In this document: positions 7,961 to 16,043 of the stretch, piece by piece
Layout of the letters: the number at the start of each line of letters is the position of its first letter
How positions within the stretch are numbered: position 1 is the first letter of the stretch
Assembly (NCBI GenBank): GCA_002352135.1
Contig: DEHW01000115.1
Location: forward strand, 1-38,448
Reading direction: 5' to 3'
DNA length: 38,448 bases
Source: Lysobacterales bacterium UBA2790
GTDB taxonomy: Bacteria > Pseudomonadota > Gammaproteobacteria > Xanthomonadales > Xanthomonadaceae
Position numbers and translations under genes: made by a program
Notes under the pieces: model-generated
Database searches by the model: none
The model's input: only the letters and a program-made list of their open reading frames with translations
What the model was told of the DNA's origin: nothing

Positions 7961-8025
7961 GTGTTTCTTGCGGGTCAGATTTTGGGCTGGCGGTCTCAAC
8001 GCTGAAACGGTGGCCAGCCCATTCC

Positions 8026-8742
8026 TCAGCTGGCGCGCAGCCACAAGGCCGCCTGCGCTTCCCCGCTCAGTGCACACCATTGCCCAGCAGCCAGCCCGTC
8101 CAGCGCGAGTCCGCCGATCTGGCTTCGGTGCAGTGCGGTGACGTGGTTGCCGGTCGCGGCGAACATTCGTCGAACCTGATGGTAGCGGCCTTCGTGCAGG
8201 GTCAGACGCACACTCTGCGGCGAAAGCACCTGCAGTTCGGCGGGCAGCAAGGGCGATGACTCGCCATCGAGCAGCAGCTCGCCGCTGGCGAACAACGCCG
8301 CTTCGTGTCCGCGCAGCGGCTCGGCCAGCTCGGCCTCGTAGACCTTGGGCAGATGGCTGCGTGGCGAAATGATCCGATGCAGCAGTTGTCCATCGTCCGT
8401 CAGCAGTAGCAAGCCAGACGTTTCGCGATCCAGTCTTCCGACCGTTGCGAGCACGGGGGAGCGGCTGCGGAAGCGATCCGGGAACAGGTCATAGACAATG
8501 CGACCGGGGTCCTTGCTCGAACAGGTATAGCCGACCGGCTTGTGCAGCATCAACAACAAACCTTGCGGCGGATCGAGCGGTTGATCGTCGAACAGAATCT
8601 CGCCGTGTTCCACGGCACTGTCCGGGCGCAGAGGTCGACCATCGATGGCGCGAACCCAGCCTTCACGAAGACACAGCGCAACCTCGCGACGACTGCAATA
8701 GCCGAGGTTCGAGAGCAAGCGATCCAGACGAACCCGACTCAT
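8026..8742 (-). CDS. rsuA: 16S rRNA pseudouridine synthase, RsuA family
   Basis: A 238-aa protein with an N-terminal S4 RNA-binding domain (MSRVRLDRLLSNLGYCSR) and the pseudouridine synthase catalytic domain. The catalytic loop is VGRLDRETSGLLLLT with D105, equivalent to D102 of E. coli RsuA. The later motif LHEGRYHQVRRMF is typical of the RsuA/RluB/E/F family. RsuA converts U516 of 16S rRNA to pseudouridine. The ATG overlaps the stop of the upstream methyltransferase by four bases, so the two are translationally coupled. RsuA is preferred over RluE/RluF because of length, the S4 domain and the rsmC neighbour; the exact target is not proven. Confidence 0.85.
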   Translation of the reverse strand: MSRVRLDRLLSNLGYCSRREVALCLREGWVRAIDGRPLRPDSAVEHGEILFDDQPLDPPQGLLLMLHKPVGYTCSSKDPGRIVYDLFPDRFRSRSPVLATVGRLDRETSGLLLLTDDGQLLHRIISPRSHLPKVYEAELAEPLRGHEAALFASGELLLDGESSPLLPAELQVLSPQSVRLTLHEGRYHQVRRMFAATGNHVTALHRSQIGGLALDGLAAGQWCALSGEAQAALWLRAS

Positions 8743-9779
8743 ACGTGTGCCTTCCTTGCGTGGAGTACTTTGTAGCCGTCTGCCTGCAGCACGGTAAGGA
8801 CATTTCCCAGGCCCTGCATCAGCAGGCTTTCATAGGGCAGATGACGATTGGCGACCAGCCATAGCTCGCCGCCTGGCGCGATGGCGGATATCGCTGTGCG
8901 GAGAAATTGTTGCCCCAGTTCGTGTGATTGCGCGCCGCCCGCGTGAAACGGCGGATTGCTGATGACCACATCGTAGTGGCGAGGCAGCCCTCGTGTGACG
9001 TCATGCCAGTGCACCTCGTAAGGCACCGCCAGCGCGCCCAGGTTTCGCTTCGCCAAGCCGAGTGCGCGGGCGTCCGCTTCGTAGAGGTCCATCCTGCTCA
9101 GTGCTGGACAATGTTTGGCCACGTGAGCGGACAGCACACCGGCACCCGCACCCAGGTCGGCCAACGAGCCGCTCAAATCGGTCGGCAGTGCCTGCATCAG
9201 CAAGGCGCTACCCGCGTCGATGCGACGCGCGGCGAAAACACCCGCCTGCGTCCACAGTGAAAGGGGCGCACACCACTGCGGCGCGCCGGCCAGCAGCCAT
9301 TCCTGCGCCAGCGCCGCATTGCAGCGCGCATGGGGCTGGCTGACCACAAGGGCGCGGCAGCGATGCTTGCTTAGGACCTCGACCCGGCCAAACAGTGCTT
9401 CGACATCACTCTGTAGGCTGCGCGCGCCGCGCTCGTTGTGCTGGGCGCAGATCAGCATGCCACCGTCGGTGCATCGTTGCGCCGCCGCCGCCAGTTCCGC
9501 GCGCGCCGCGGCACGAACCGGCGACGGCCAGACCATGACGCGCTGGAAGTGTTGATCCGGGGCGAGCCCAGCGAGATCCGCCAGCACGTCATGCCCTGTT
9601 GCGGTCATCGGGTCGACGAACGGTTTGAACGGCTGCACCGCCGTGACTGCGGGAAGGCGTTCCAGTAACTCGATCCGCGCGCCAAGCGCCAGAACGGACG
9701 GCGATGCGGACGGCACGGTGGCTTGCCACGCGTCAAGCAGTGCGGCCGCCAGGATGTGGTCGGAGACCGTTCCGCTCAT
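8739..9779 (-). CDS. rsmC: 16S rRNA (guanine-N2) methyltransferase RsmC-like
   Basis: A 346-aa class I SAM-dependent methyltransferase with the two-domain layout of RsmC (E. coli 343 aa). The N-terminal half is a degenerate methyltransferase-like domain. The C-terminal half has the SAM-binding motif LADLGAGAGVLSAHVA and the catalytic SNPPFHAGG motif near residue 272, used for N2-methylation of guanine. RsmC methylates G1207 of 16S rRNA. The start is the ATG at 9779, overlapping the upstream gene's stop by four bases; a longer frame upstream runs within the neighbouring gene and is rejected. RsmD or RlmG are alternatives, but the duplicated domain and length favour RsmC. Confidence 0.85.
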   Translation of the reverse strand: MSGTVSDHILAAALLDAWQATVPSASPSVLALGARIELLERLPAVTAVQPFKPFVDPMTATGHDVLADLAGLAPDQHFQRVMVWPSPVRAAARAELAAAAQRCTDGGMLICAQHNERGARSLQSDVEALFGRVEVLSKHRCRALVVSQPHARCNAALAQEWLLAGAPQWCAPLSLWTQAGVFAARRIDAGSALLMQALPTDLSGSLADLGAGAGVLSAHVAKHCPALSRMDLYEADARALGLAKRNLGALAVPYEVHWHDVTRGLPRHYDVVISNPPFHAGGAQSHELGQQFLRTAISAIAPGGELWLVANRHLPYESLLMQGLGNVLTVLQADGYKVLHARKAHV

Positions 9780-10144
9780 GACTCGAGTGCGTACTCGCGT
9801 AAATGATCCAGGCTCACCACGCCCAGCGCGTTGAGGTGCGTTGCCTGCAGGATAACGCGCGGTGCGACGCCCGCGTGGTAGGCCTCCAGCCAGCGGGCAG
9901 CGCAAAGGCACCAGCGATCACCGGCGCGCAGGCCGGGGAAGTCGAACTCCAGCCTGGGCGTTGAGAGGTCGTTACCGGCCGCCTTGGAAAACGCCAGGAA
10001 ACGCGCGTCCATCACTGCGCAAACCACGTGCAAGCCGTGATCCGTCGGGTCGGTGCGGCAACAGCCGTCGCGGAAATAGCCCGTCAAGGGCTTCAGGCTG
10101 CAGGGCTGCAAGGGCAGACCCAGCACATTGAGCGACTCCGGCAT
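9776..10144 (-). CDS. DUF2237 family protein
   Basis: A 122-aa protein of the DUF2237 family, whose function is not established. Conserved features are the opening LNVLGLPLQPCSLKPLTGYF, the Cys pair in RDGCC, VCAVMDARFLAFS, GNDLSTPR, FPGLRAGDRWCLCAARW and the APRVILQATH segment. The many conserved Cys residues (C15, C28, C29 and two in WCLC) suggest metal binding or redox chemistry. I chose the ATG at 10144, where homology begins, over an upstream ATG at 10180. Its stop overlaps the rsmC start by four bases, so it belongs to an operon with two 16S rRNA modification enzymes. Confidence 0.85.
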   Translation of the reverse strand: MPESLNVLGLPLQPCSLKPLTGYFRDGCCRTDPTDHGLHVVCAVMDARFLAFSKAAGNDLSTPRLEFDFPGLRAGDRWCLCAARWLEAYHAGVAPRVILQATHLNALGVVSLDHLREYALES

Positions 10145-10347
10145 ACGTCTTCCTGATGAACGAATCGCGCCTGGCATCACGCCGAGCCGGGCGGGTAGAG
10201 GCGCACTTTAACAGGCAGCGGCGATGCGACTGCATCTCGACCGAGCGCGTCACGCAGGTCCAAACGCCCGTCCGCTAAGGCAAATCTGTGCAAAACCATC
10301 GCACAAGACTGGAATTGCGCCGCAGTTCCGGGCATTCTCCGCGACCC

Positions 10348-10761
10348 ATGCAAAACCACAGTCTTTCCCCAAGCGCCTGCCCTTGCGGCAGTGGCAAGTC
10401 CTATGACGCCTGTTGTGGCGTCTATCACGGTGGAGCGCCCGTGCCCAATGCGGAAGCATTGATGCGTGCCCGCTATACCGCCTACGTGCAGCGTCGCAGC
10501 GACTTTCTGTTGGCCACTTGGCACGAAAGCACTCGACCAGCGACCCTGGATCTGAGTGATCGGCCCGGATTGCGTACCAACTGGTTGGGCCTGCAAGTCA
10601 TCTCCTTCCGGCAGATGGATGCACAACGTGCTGAAGTGAGCTTCATCGCGCGTCTGCGCATCGGTGCCGGTGGTGCGCAGCGCATCGTCGAACGCAGCCA
10701 GTTCGTTTTTGAGAACGGACAATGGCTGTATGTCGACGGTGAGATAGGTCCCAAGAAATAG
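10348..10761 (+). CDS. ychJ: YchJ-family SEC-C / NTF2-like protein
   Basis: A 137-aa protein of the YchJ (UPF0225) family. The N-terminus has a zinc-binding SEC-C motif, CPCGSGKSYDACC (C11, C13, C22, C23). It is followed by an NTF2-like domain with the family segments ALMRARYTAYVQ, FLLATWHEST, WLGLQVI and RSQFVFENGQWLYVDG. The molecular function is not settled. The ATG at 10348 places the zinc motif near the N-terminus as in relatives; a GTG at 10288 with a similar following sequence (TGCAAAACCA) is a possible alternative. No clear Shine-Dalgarno sequence is visible. It precedes dinG by 13 nt and is probably cotranscribed with it. Confidence 0.85.
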   Translation: MQNHSLSPSACPCGSGKSYDACCGVYHGGAPVPNAEALMRARYTAYVQRRSDFLLATWHESTRPATLDLSDRPGLRTNWLGLQVISFRQMDAQRAEVSFIARLRIGAGGAQRIVERSQFVFENGQWLYVDGEIGPKK

Positions 10762-10774
10762 GTGACTGAGGCCG

Positions 10775-12916
10775 ATGTCTGAGTCCGCGCCCGCCCCGGC
10801 GGCCCCGCGCGGGCTGGATGCCGCGCTCAAGGATGCCATTCGCGCCAGCTATGATCGTCTGAAGCAGGCGCTGCCGGGTTTCAAGTCGCGTGCAGCCCAA
10901 GGCCAGATGATTGCCGCGGTCGCCCGCGCGTTGGCGCAGGACAAGGCGATCGCCGTGGTCGAAGCACCGACCGGCACTGGCAAGTCCATGGCCTATTTGG
11001 TTCCCGGTCTAGCCATTGCGCAAGCGCATCGCAAGCGATTGATCGTCAGCACTGCCACCATTGCTTTGCAGGAGCAACTGGTCAGTCGCGATATTCCGGC
11101 GTTTCTGACGGCGGTCGGCGGCACGGCGAAAGTCGTCTTGGCCAAGGGCCGCCAGCGCTACGCGTGCACACGCAACATGAACGAGTTGGCGCATACCGAT
11201 GCCGACCTGCCACAAGGCGGTTTCGACTTCGGACCGGATGGCTGGCAGAACGCCACCTGGCCCCGACGACCGCGCGATGGCGAGGCCAAGCAGGTCTCCG
11301 ATCTGTTGCAGCAGATACTGGACCGACGCTGGGACGGCGATCTCGACCGTCCACCACTACCCATCGCGGATGACACCCGCAGCTTGCTGACCACCTCGGC
11401 GGGTGGCTGCGCCAATCGGCGCTGCGCATTCATCCAGCACTGTCCCTTCGTGCAGGCCCGAAATGCGTTGCGCGATGCCGACATCGTGGTCGCCAACCAT
11501 GATCTGGTGCTGGCCGATCTGATGCTGGGCGCGGACGAGGACGGTTCCGGTGGTGTGCTGCTGCCTGCACCGCAGGACAGCCTGTACGTCTTTGACGAAG
11601 CGCATCATCTGGCCGCCAAGGCAATTGATCGTGGCAGCGCGGAAGTGCATTTGCCCGACGCCATCCGCCGCACAGCAAGGCTCGCCGGGCCGCTGCGTGC
11701 GGTGTTTGCCAGCAGCGCGAAAGAGCGCATAGGTCGTCTGACCGCCGACGAAATTGATGCGACGCTGCAGGAGCTGGAGGTGCTGCTGGATGGTCTGCAG
11801 CGCGATATCGTGCAACGCTGGCAGCCCGACCCGGCCGAGCGCGAGCCGCGCTGGCGCGCATCGTTGGGACAGATCCCCGAGGAATGGCGGCTGTGGGCCG
11901 GGGCACTCAACGAGCTCAGCAGCAAACTGCTGCGCTGGCTGCCGTCGGCGCTGAAGGTCCTGCTGGAAAGCACCGCGCCTGTGGATCGCCGCGAGGCCAT
12001 CGCTAGGGAGCTTGGCATGGCGCGTGAACGCCTGGAGCGCCAGCACGCCCTGTGGTTTCTGTGGTCGTTGGAGGAGTCCGGCGAGCACGCGCCCACCGCA
12101 CGCTGGATCGCGCCCGGCCATGATGGGGGGCTGGTCTGTCACGCCTCGGCGGTATCGGCTGCGCCCGTGCTGCGCCGCGTTCTCTGGCCGCAGGCGGCGG
12201 GTGTTGTGCTGACTTCGGCAACACTCAGTCTGGGTGGGGATTTCCGTGCATTGCACGCGCAATTGGGTGTGCCGGAACATGCCGAGTCGCTGAGTCTGGC
12301 TTCGCCCTTCCAGCTTGCTGATCAGGCGAAATTGCAGGTGCCACGTCTGGCCGCCTTGCCGGATGATCGCGAAGCGCATGTGCGTGAGATCGTGCGCTGG
12401 TTGGAGGCTGAGCTGGATTGGCAGCAGGGCAATCTGGTGTTGTTCACCTCGCGTCAGAAACTGGACGCCACCTTGGCGGCGCTCAGTCCGGCGCGCCGAC
12501 TGCGCGTGAAAGCGCAAGGAAGCCTGTCCAAGGCGGCCTTGCTGGAGTCGCATGCGGCGGCAGTTGGCAGCGGCCTCGGCAGTACCCTGTTTGGTTTGGC
12601 GAGTTTTGGTGAAGGCTTGGATCTGCCGGGAAAACTCTGCGAAACGGTGGTCATCACGCAGCTTCCCTTTGCCGTGCCGACCGACCCGGTCGAGGCGACC
12701 TGGGCCGAATGGCTGGAGTCGCGTGGGCGCAATGCGTTTGTCGAAGTTTCCATTCCGCACGCCACCCGGACGCTGATCCAATACTGCGGGCGATTGATTC
12801 GCTCGGAGAACGATGTCGGACGCATCGTCATACTCGACCGTCGACTGATCGAAAAGCGCTACGGCACCAGCATCCTGCGCGCCCTTCCGCCATTCCGGCA
12901 ACTGATCGAACGCTGA
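10775..12916 (+). CDS. dinG: ATP-dependent DNA helicase DinG (XPD-like, Fe-S)
   Basis: A 713-aa superfamily 2 helicase. Walker A is APTGTGKS (64-71) and Walker B is DEAH (264-267). Four cysteines (C121, C202, C207, C213, in RYAC, CANRRC and QHC) form the expected 4Fe-4S cluster between them. Late motifs include FTSRQKLDATL, FGLASFGEGLDLPG and IQYCGRLIRSENDVGRIVILDRR. DinG unwinds 5'-3' and resolves R-loops, D-loops and G-quadruplexes. The length matches E. coli DinG (716 aa). It follows the YchJ-like gene closely. No LexA box is evident upstream. DinG is favoured over YoaA by length and cysteine spacing, though the two are close relatives. Confidence 0.92.
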   Translation: MSESAPAPAAPRGLDAALKDAIRASYDRLKQALPGFKSRAAQGQMIAAVARALAQDKAIAVVEAPTGTGKSMAYLVPGLAIAQAHRKRLIVSTATIALQEQLVSRDIPAFLTAVGGTAKVVLAKGRQRYACTRNMNELAHTDADLPQGGFDFGPDGWQNATWPRRPRDGEAKQVSDLLQQILDRRWDGDLDRPPLPIADDTRSLLTTSAGGCANRRCAFIQHCPFVQARNALRDADIVVANHDLVLADLMLGADEDGSGGVLLPAPQDSLYVFDEAHHLAAKAIDRGSAEVHLPDAIRRTARLAGPLRAVFASSAKERIGRLTADEIDATLQELEVLLDGLQRDIVQRWQPDPAEREPRWRASLGQIPEEWRLWAGALNELSSKLLRWLPSALKVLLESTAPVDRREAIARELGMARERLERQHALWFLWSLEESGEHAPTARWIAPGHDGGLVCHASAVSAAPVLRRVLWPQAAGVVLTSATLSLGGDFRALHAQLGVPEHAESLSLASPFQLADQAKLQVPRLAALPDDREAHVREIVRWLEAELDWQQGNLVLFTSRQKLDATLAALSPARRLRVKAQGSLSKAALLESHAAAVGSGLGSTLFGLASFGEGLDLPGKLCETVVITQLPFAVPTDPVEATWAEWLESRGRNAFVEVSIPHATRTLIQYCGRLIRSENDVGRIVILDRRLIEKRYGTSILRALPPFRQLIER

Positions 12917-13007
12917 ATCCGATACGCCACACGCATCGCGACAGCAGTGAAATGGCGCAGGACTTGCAACCGGCCTCCCACACCCCGCCGCAGGAAGCCC
13001 GCCGCCG

Positions 13008-15950
13008 ATGTCCACCCCCGATCAGATCGATACGCCAGAGCCGGCTCTCGATCACATCGACGCCAGCTTGATGCTGGCCTTGATGGGGACGCGGCATGTG
13101 CCTTCGCTGGCCGAAATCATCCTTGGTCGGGCGCTACAGCTGACCGGCTGCCGCAGTGGGCATGTTTTGCTGGGCACGCCTTGGCCGGACACGTTGCAAT
13201 GTGTTCCTGACGCGGATCCCAGTCGATGGTTGCCGCTCGCGGAACAAGCCCTAGGCACCAGCAATGGGCATGCCATTGCGGTGTCGGGTGAGGAGCACGC
13301 GATTGTGCTGTCGACTCACGAGAGTGGCGCCGCAGCGGTATTGGTCCTGCATGGTCCAGAAATATCCTTGGAGACATCCGTCCCTCGCCTGCAGCACTGG
13401 GCGATGTGCCTTCATCTCGTGGGCCTGCGTTTGCATGAAGCCTTCGAGACTGGGCAACTGAACATCGCGGTCCTGCAGTTGGAACGCACCGAGCGCCTCC
13501 AGCGCGCCCTGTTCACCATTGCCGACCTGTCGAACGCGGCGCTCGACATGCCCTCGCTGCTGCGCGGCATGCACGACATCGTGCGCGCACTGATGTATGC
13601 CGAGAACTTCTATATCGCCCTTCACGATGGCGCGCGCGACACCGCCAATTTCATCTACTACGCCGATTCGGATGACGAAAGCAGTGCCGTGGTCGTCGAC
13701 AACGAACTGCCGATGTCTGACATCCAGTACGGATTGACCTGGCATGTCATCCGCAGAAAACAGGCCTTGCGAGGCACGCTGGAAGAAATCGAACAGCAGG
13801 TCGAAGGGCCGTTGCAGCGGATCGGCTCGGCGCCAAACAACTGGCTGGGCGTGCCAATGGTGTCAGGTGACGAAGTGCGCGGCGTACTGGCGGTGCAAAC
13901 CTATACCGAAGCCGTGAGTTTCAGCGAGGCAGACCAAAACCTGCTGGGTTTCGTGGGTACGCATATTCTCAATGCGCTGGAACGCCATCGGGCGCGTGTC
14001 GAACTGGAGCGTCAGGTCGCCGACCGCACGCGCGAGTTGGCGGCAACCAACGAAGATCTGCATCAACAGGTGCGTGAACGCGAGCGTGGCGAACGCCTGC
14101 AGAAGGCGCTTTTCAAAGTCGCCGAGCTGTCGGGGCACGATGGGAGTCTGGTCGACTACTGCTCCGCATTACAGATAATCGTGTCCGACCTGATGCCAGC
14201 GAACAACTTCTATCTGGCCATGTTGTCGGAAGATGGGCGCAGTCTCTCGTTCCCTTACTACATAGATGAAAATCAGCCCAGACCGGATGCACGCCCGATC
14301 GGGAAAGGCCTGACGGAATATGTCATCCGTCAAGCGCATGCGGTTCTGGTCGATGCGGCGCAGACGCGTGCGCTCGTTGAACAGGGCGAGGTGGTGGTCA
14401 ACGGAGTGCCATCTCAGTCCTGGCTTGGTGCGCCATTGATCTGTGCACGGGGCGTGATGGGTGTGCTGGTCGTCCAGAGCTACCGTGCCGAAATGGTCTA
14501 CGCCGAGCGCGAACGCGAACTGCTGATGTTTGTGGCCTATCAGGTCGCCAACGGCATGCAGCGGCGTCAGGCCGCCGAGGACTTGCGCAAAGCCAATGCC
14601 ATGCTGGAACTGCGTGTCGAGGAGCGTACCCGTGAGTTGCGGCGTCAGATCGAAGAGCGCGAGCTGATTCAGGCCAAGCTGAAACACCAAGTTCTGCATG
14701 ACACGTTGACCGGCCTACCCAATCGAGATCTGTTGCGTGAGCGTCTGGATCGCGCGCTGCAGCGGCTGCAAGGCACATCGGGTCCGCAGTTTGCGTTGTT
14801 GTTCATTGACGTGGATCGCTTCAAGGTCATCAATGACAGCCTCGGTCACCAGGCTGGTGACATCGTGCTGATCGAAGTGGCGCGCCGCTTCGAATCTTGT
14901 GTGCGTGACCGTGACATTGTGGCGCGGCTGTCTGGGGACGAGTTCGCGGTATTGCTGGAGCAGGCGGATACCCTTGATACCGCCACACGCGTCGCGCAGC
15001 GCATCGTCGAATCCATCACTCAGCCGATGTCGATTCTGGATACCACACTGCAGCCCTCGGTCAGCATCGGAATTGCGCTTGCCGACGTGCACTACCGCAA
15101 CGCGGACGACTTGCTTCGGGATGCCGATGCGGCCATGTATCGCGCCAAGACCGCCGGTCGCAATCGCTATCAGGTGTTCCAGAAGGAACTCGACAACGCC
15201 GCGCACGAGCAGATCGCATTGGAATTCGATTTGCGTCAGGCCTTGCTGCGCGAGGAATTCGAACCCTGGTTCCAGGCCATCGTCGAACTGGGCGCCGGGG
15301 AAGTCGTTGGCTACGAAGCCCTGATGCGTTGGCACCATCCGCGGCGGGGGGTGATGTCGCCCGGTGAGTTTCTTGGTGTTGCCGACGAAAGCGGACTGCT
15401 GGAGGCGATTGACTGGCAGGTCTTCCGCAAGGCCTGCATCGCGCTGCCCAAACTACCGCAGACCCAGGCGTACATCACACTAAATGTGTCACCACGGCAC
15501 TTCCAGGAAGATCGCTTTGCCGAGCGCTTCCTCGGTCTGCTGGATGAACTGGAGGTGCCGCACCATCGGGTGCGCGTTGAGCTGACCGAGGGCACCTTGT
15601 TGCGCCACCCGATGAAGGTCCGCAGCAGCCTGGAGCGACTGATCCAGTTTGGTGTGCACACGGCGCTGGATGATTTCGGCACCGGCTATTCCTCGCTCAG
15701 CTATCTGCATCAGTTCCCGTTGCAGATGCTGAAGATTGATCGTTCCTTCGTTACCGCGCTGGATGAAGACGATGGCAGCAGCGGAACGGCCATCGTCAGC
15801 GCGATTCTGGCGATGGCGGCCTCATTGGATCTGCAGGTGGTCGCTGAAGGTATTGAGACCGAGTCGCAGCGGTCGAAACTGATTCACATGGGCTGCCGTT
15901 ACGGGCAGGGCTTCCTGTTTGCGCGCCCGCAGCGTGTCAGCCTGTTGTAG
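13008..15950 (+). CDS. GAF-GAF-GGDEF-EAL cyclic-di-GMP enzyme
   Basis: A 980-aa cytoplasmic signalling protein. About 150 N-terminal residues are unassigned. Two GAF modules follow (about 160-330 and 355-525), each ending in a heptad-rich linker with a TREL motif (DRTRELAA, ERTRELRR), evidently an internal duplication. The GGDEF domain has the active SGDEF motif near 642 and, five residues before it, an RDRD inhibitory I-site. The EAL domain begins YEALMRWHHP near 768 and keeps NVSPRHF, LTEG, LDDFGTGYSSL and AEGIETE, so both cyclase and phosphodiesterase activity are plausible. No membrane span is seen. GAF ligands are unknown. It starts about 90 nt after dinG, with an AGGAAG ribosome-binding site. 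Confidence 0.93.
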   Translation: MSTPDQIDTPEPALDHIDASLMLALMGTRHVPSLAEIILGRALQLTGCRSGHVLLGTPWPDTLQCVPDADPSRWLPLAEQALGTSNGHAIAVSGEEHAIVLSTHESGAAAVLVLHGPEISLETSVPRLQHWAMCLHLVGLRLHEAFETGQLNIAVLQLERTERLQRALFTIADLSNAALDMPSLLRGMHDIVRALMYAENFYIALHDGARDTANFIYYADSDDESSAVVVDNELPMSDIQYGLTWHVIRRKQALRGTLEEIEQQVEGPLQRIGSAPNNWLGVPMVSGDEVRGVLAVQTYTEAVSFSEADQNLLGFVGTHILNALERHRARVELERQVADRTRELAATNEDLHQQVRERERGERLQKALFKVAELSGHDGSLVDYCSALQIIVSDLMPANNFYLAMLSEDGRSLSFPYYIDENQPRPDARPIGKGLTEYVIRQAHAVLVDAAQTRALVEQGEVVVNGVPSQSWLGAPLICARGVMGVLVVQSYRAEMVYAERERELLMFVAYQVANGMQRRQAAEDLRKANAMLELRVEERTRELRRQIEERELIQAKLKHQVLHDTLTGLPNRDLLRERLDRALQRLQGTSGPQFALLFIDVDRFKVINDSLGHQAGDIVLIEVARRFESCVRDRDIVARLSGDEFAVLLEQADTLDTATRVAQRIVESITQPMSILDTTLQPSVSIGIALADVHYRNADDLLRDADAAMYRAKTAGRNRYQVFQKELDNAAHEQIALEFDLRQALLREEFEPWFQAIVELGAGEVVGYEALMRWHHPRRGVMSPGEFLGVADESGLLEAIDWQVFRKACIALPKLPQTQAYITLNVSPRHFQEDRFAERFLGLLDELEVPHHRVRVELTEGTLLRHPMKVRSSLERLIQFGVHTALDDFGTGYSSLSYLHQFPLQMLKIDRSFVTALDEDDGSSGTAIVSAILAMAASLDLQVVAEGIETESQRSKLIHMGCRYGQGFLFARPQRVSLL

Positions 15951-15980
15951 CGTCACAACGCACAGAATCGTGTCCGATTT

Positions 15981-16018
15981 CCGCGAGTCGCGGGGTCTTC
16001 AACGTGGCAAGCTGCCAC
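15981..16018 (+). terminator. Two small hairpins after the GGDEF-EAL gene
   Basis: CCGCG-AGT-CGCGG (15981-15993) and GTGGCA-AGC-TGCCAC (16004-16018) can each form a compact stem with a three-base loop. They lie 30-70 nt past the stop of the upstream gene. The following sequence (CTTCCTGC) is only weakly T-rich, so they may be transcript-end structures or simply chance. Confidence 0.3.
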
Positions 16019-16043
16019 CTTCCTGCTACCACGCCAAGCCGCC

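Noticed and set aside
7904..8005. Short plus-strand frame with GGGWGF-like product overlapping the hairpin
   Set aside because: The protein reading is created by the hairpin sequence itself; no ribosome-binding site or biosynthetic operon follows, so an attenuator leader is not supported.
7525..8259. Plus-strand open frame of 244 codons across the gap
   Set aside because: It runs through the strong hairpin and then antisense into rsuA; no ribosome-binding site or known domain.
10288..10358. Repeat TGCAAAACCA at 10289 and 10349 around the ychJ start
   Set aside because: Ten bases and only two copies; more likely chance than a regulatory or recombination repeat.
11357..13015. Minus-strand open frame of 552 codons
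   Set aside because: It is entirely antisense to dinG, whose motifs are complete; no domain is seen in it.
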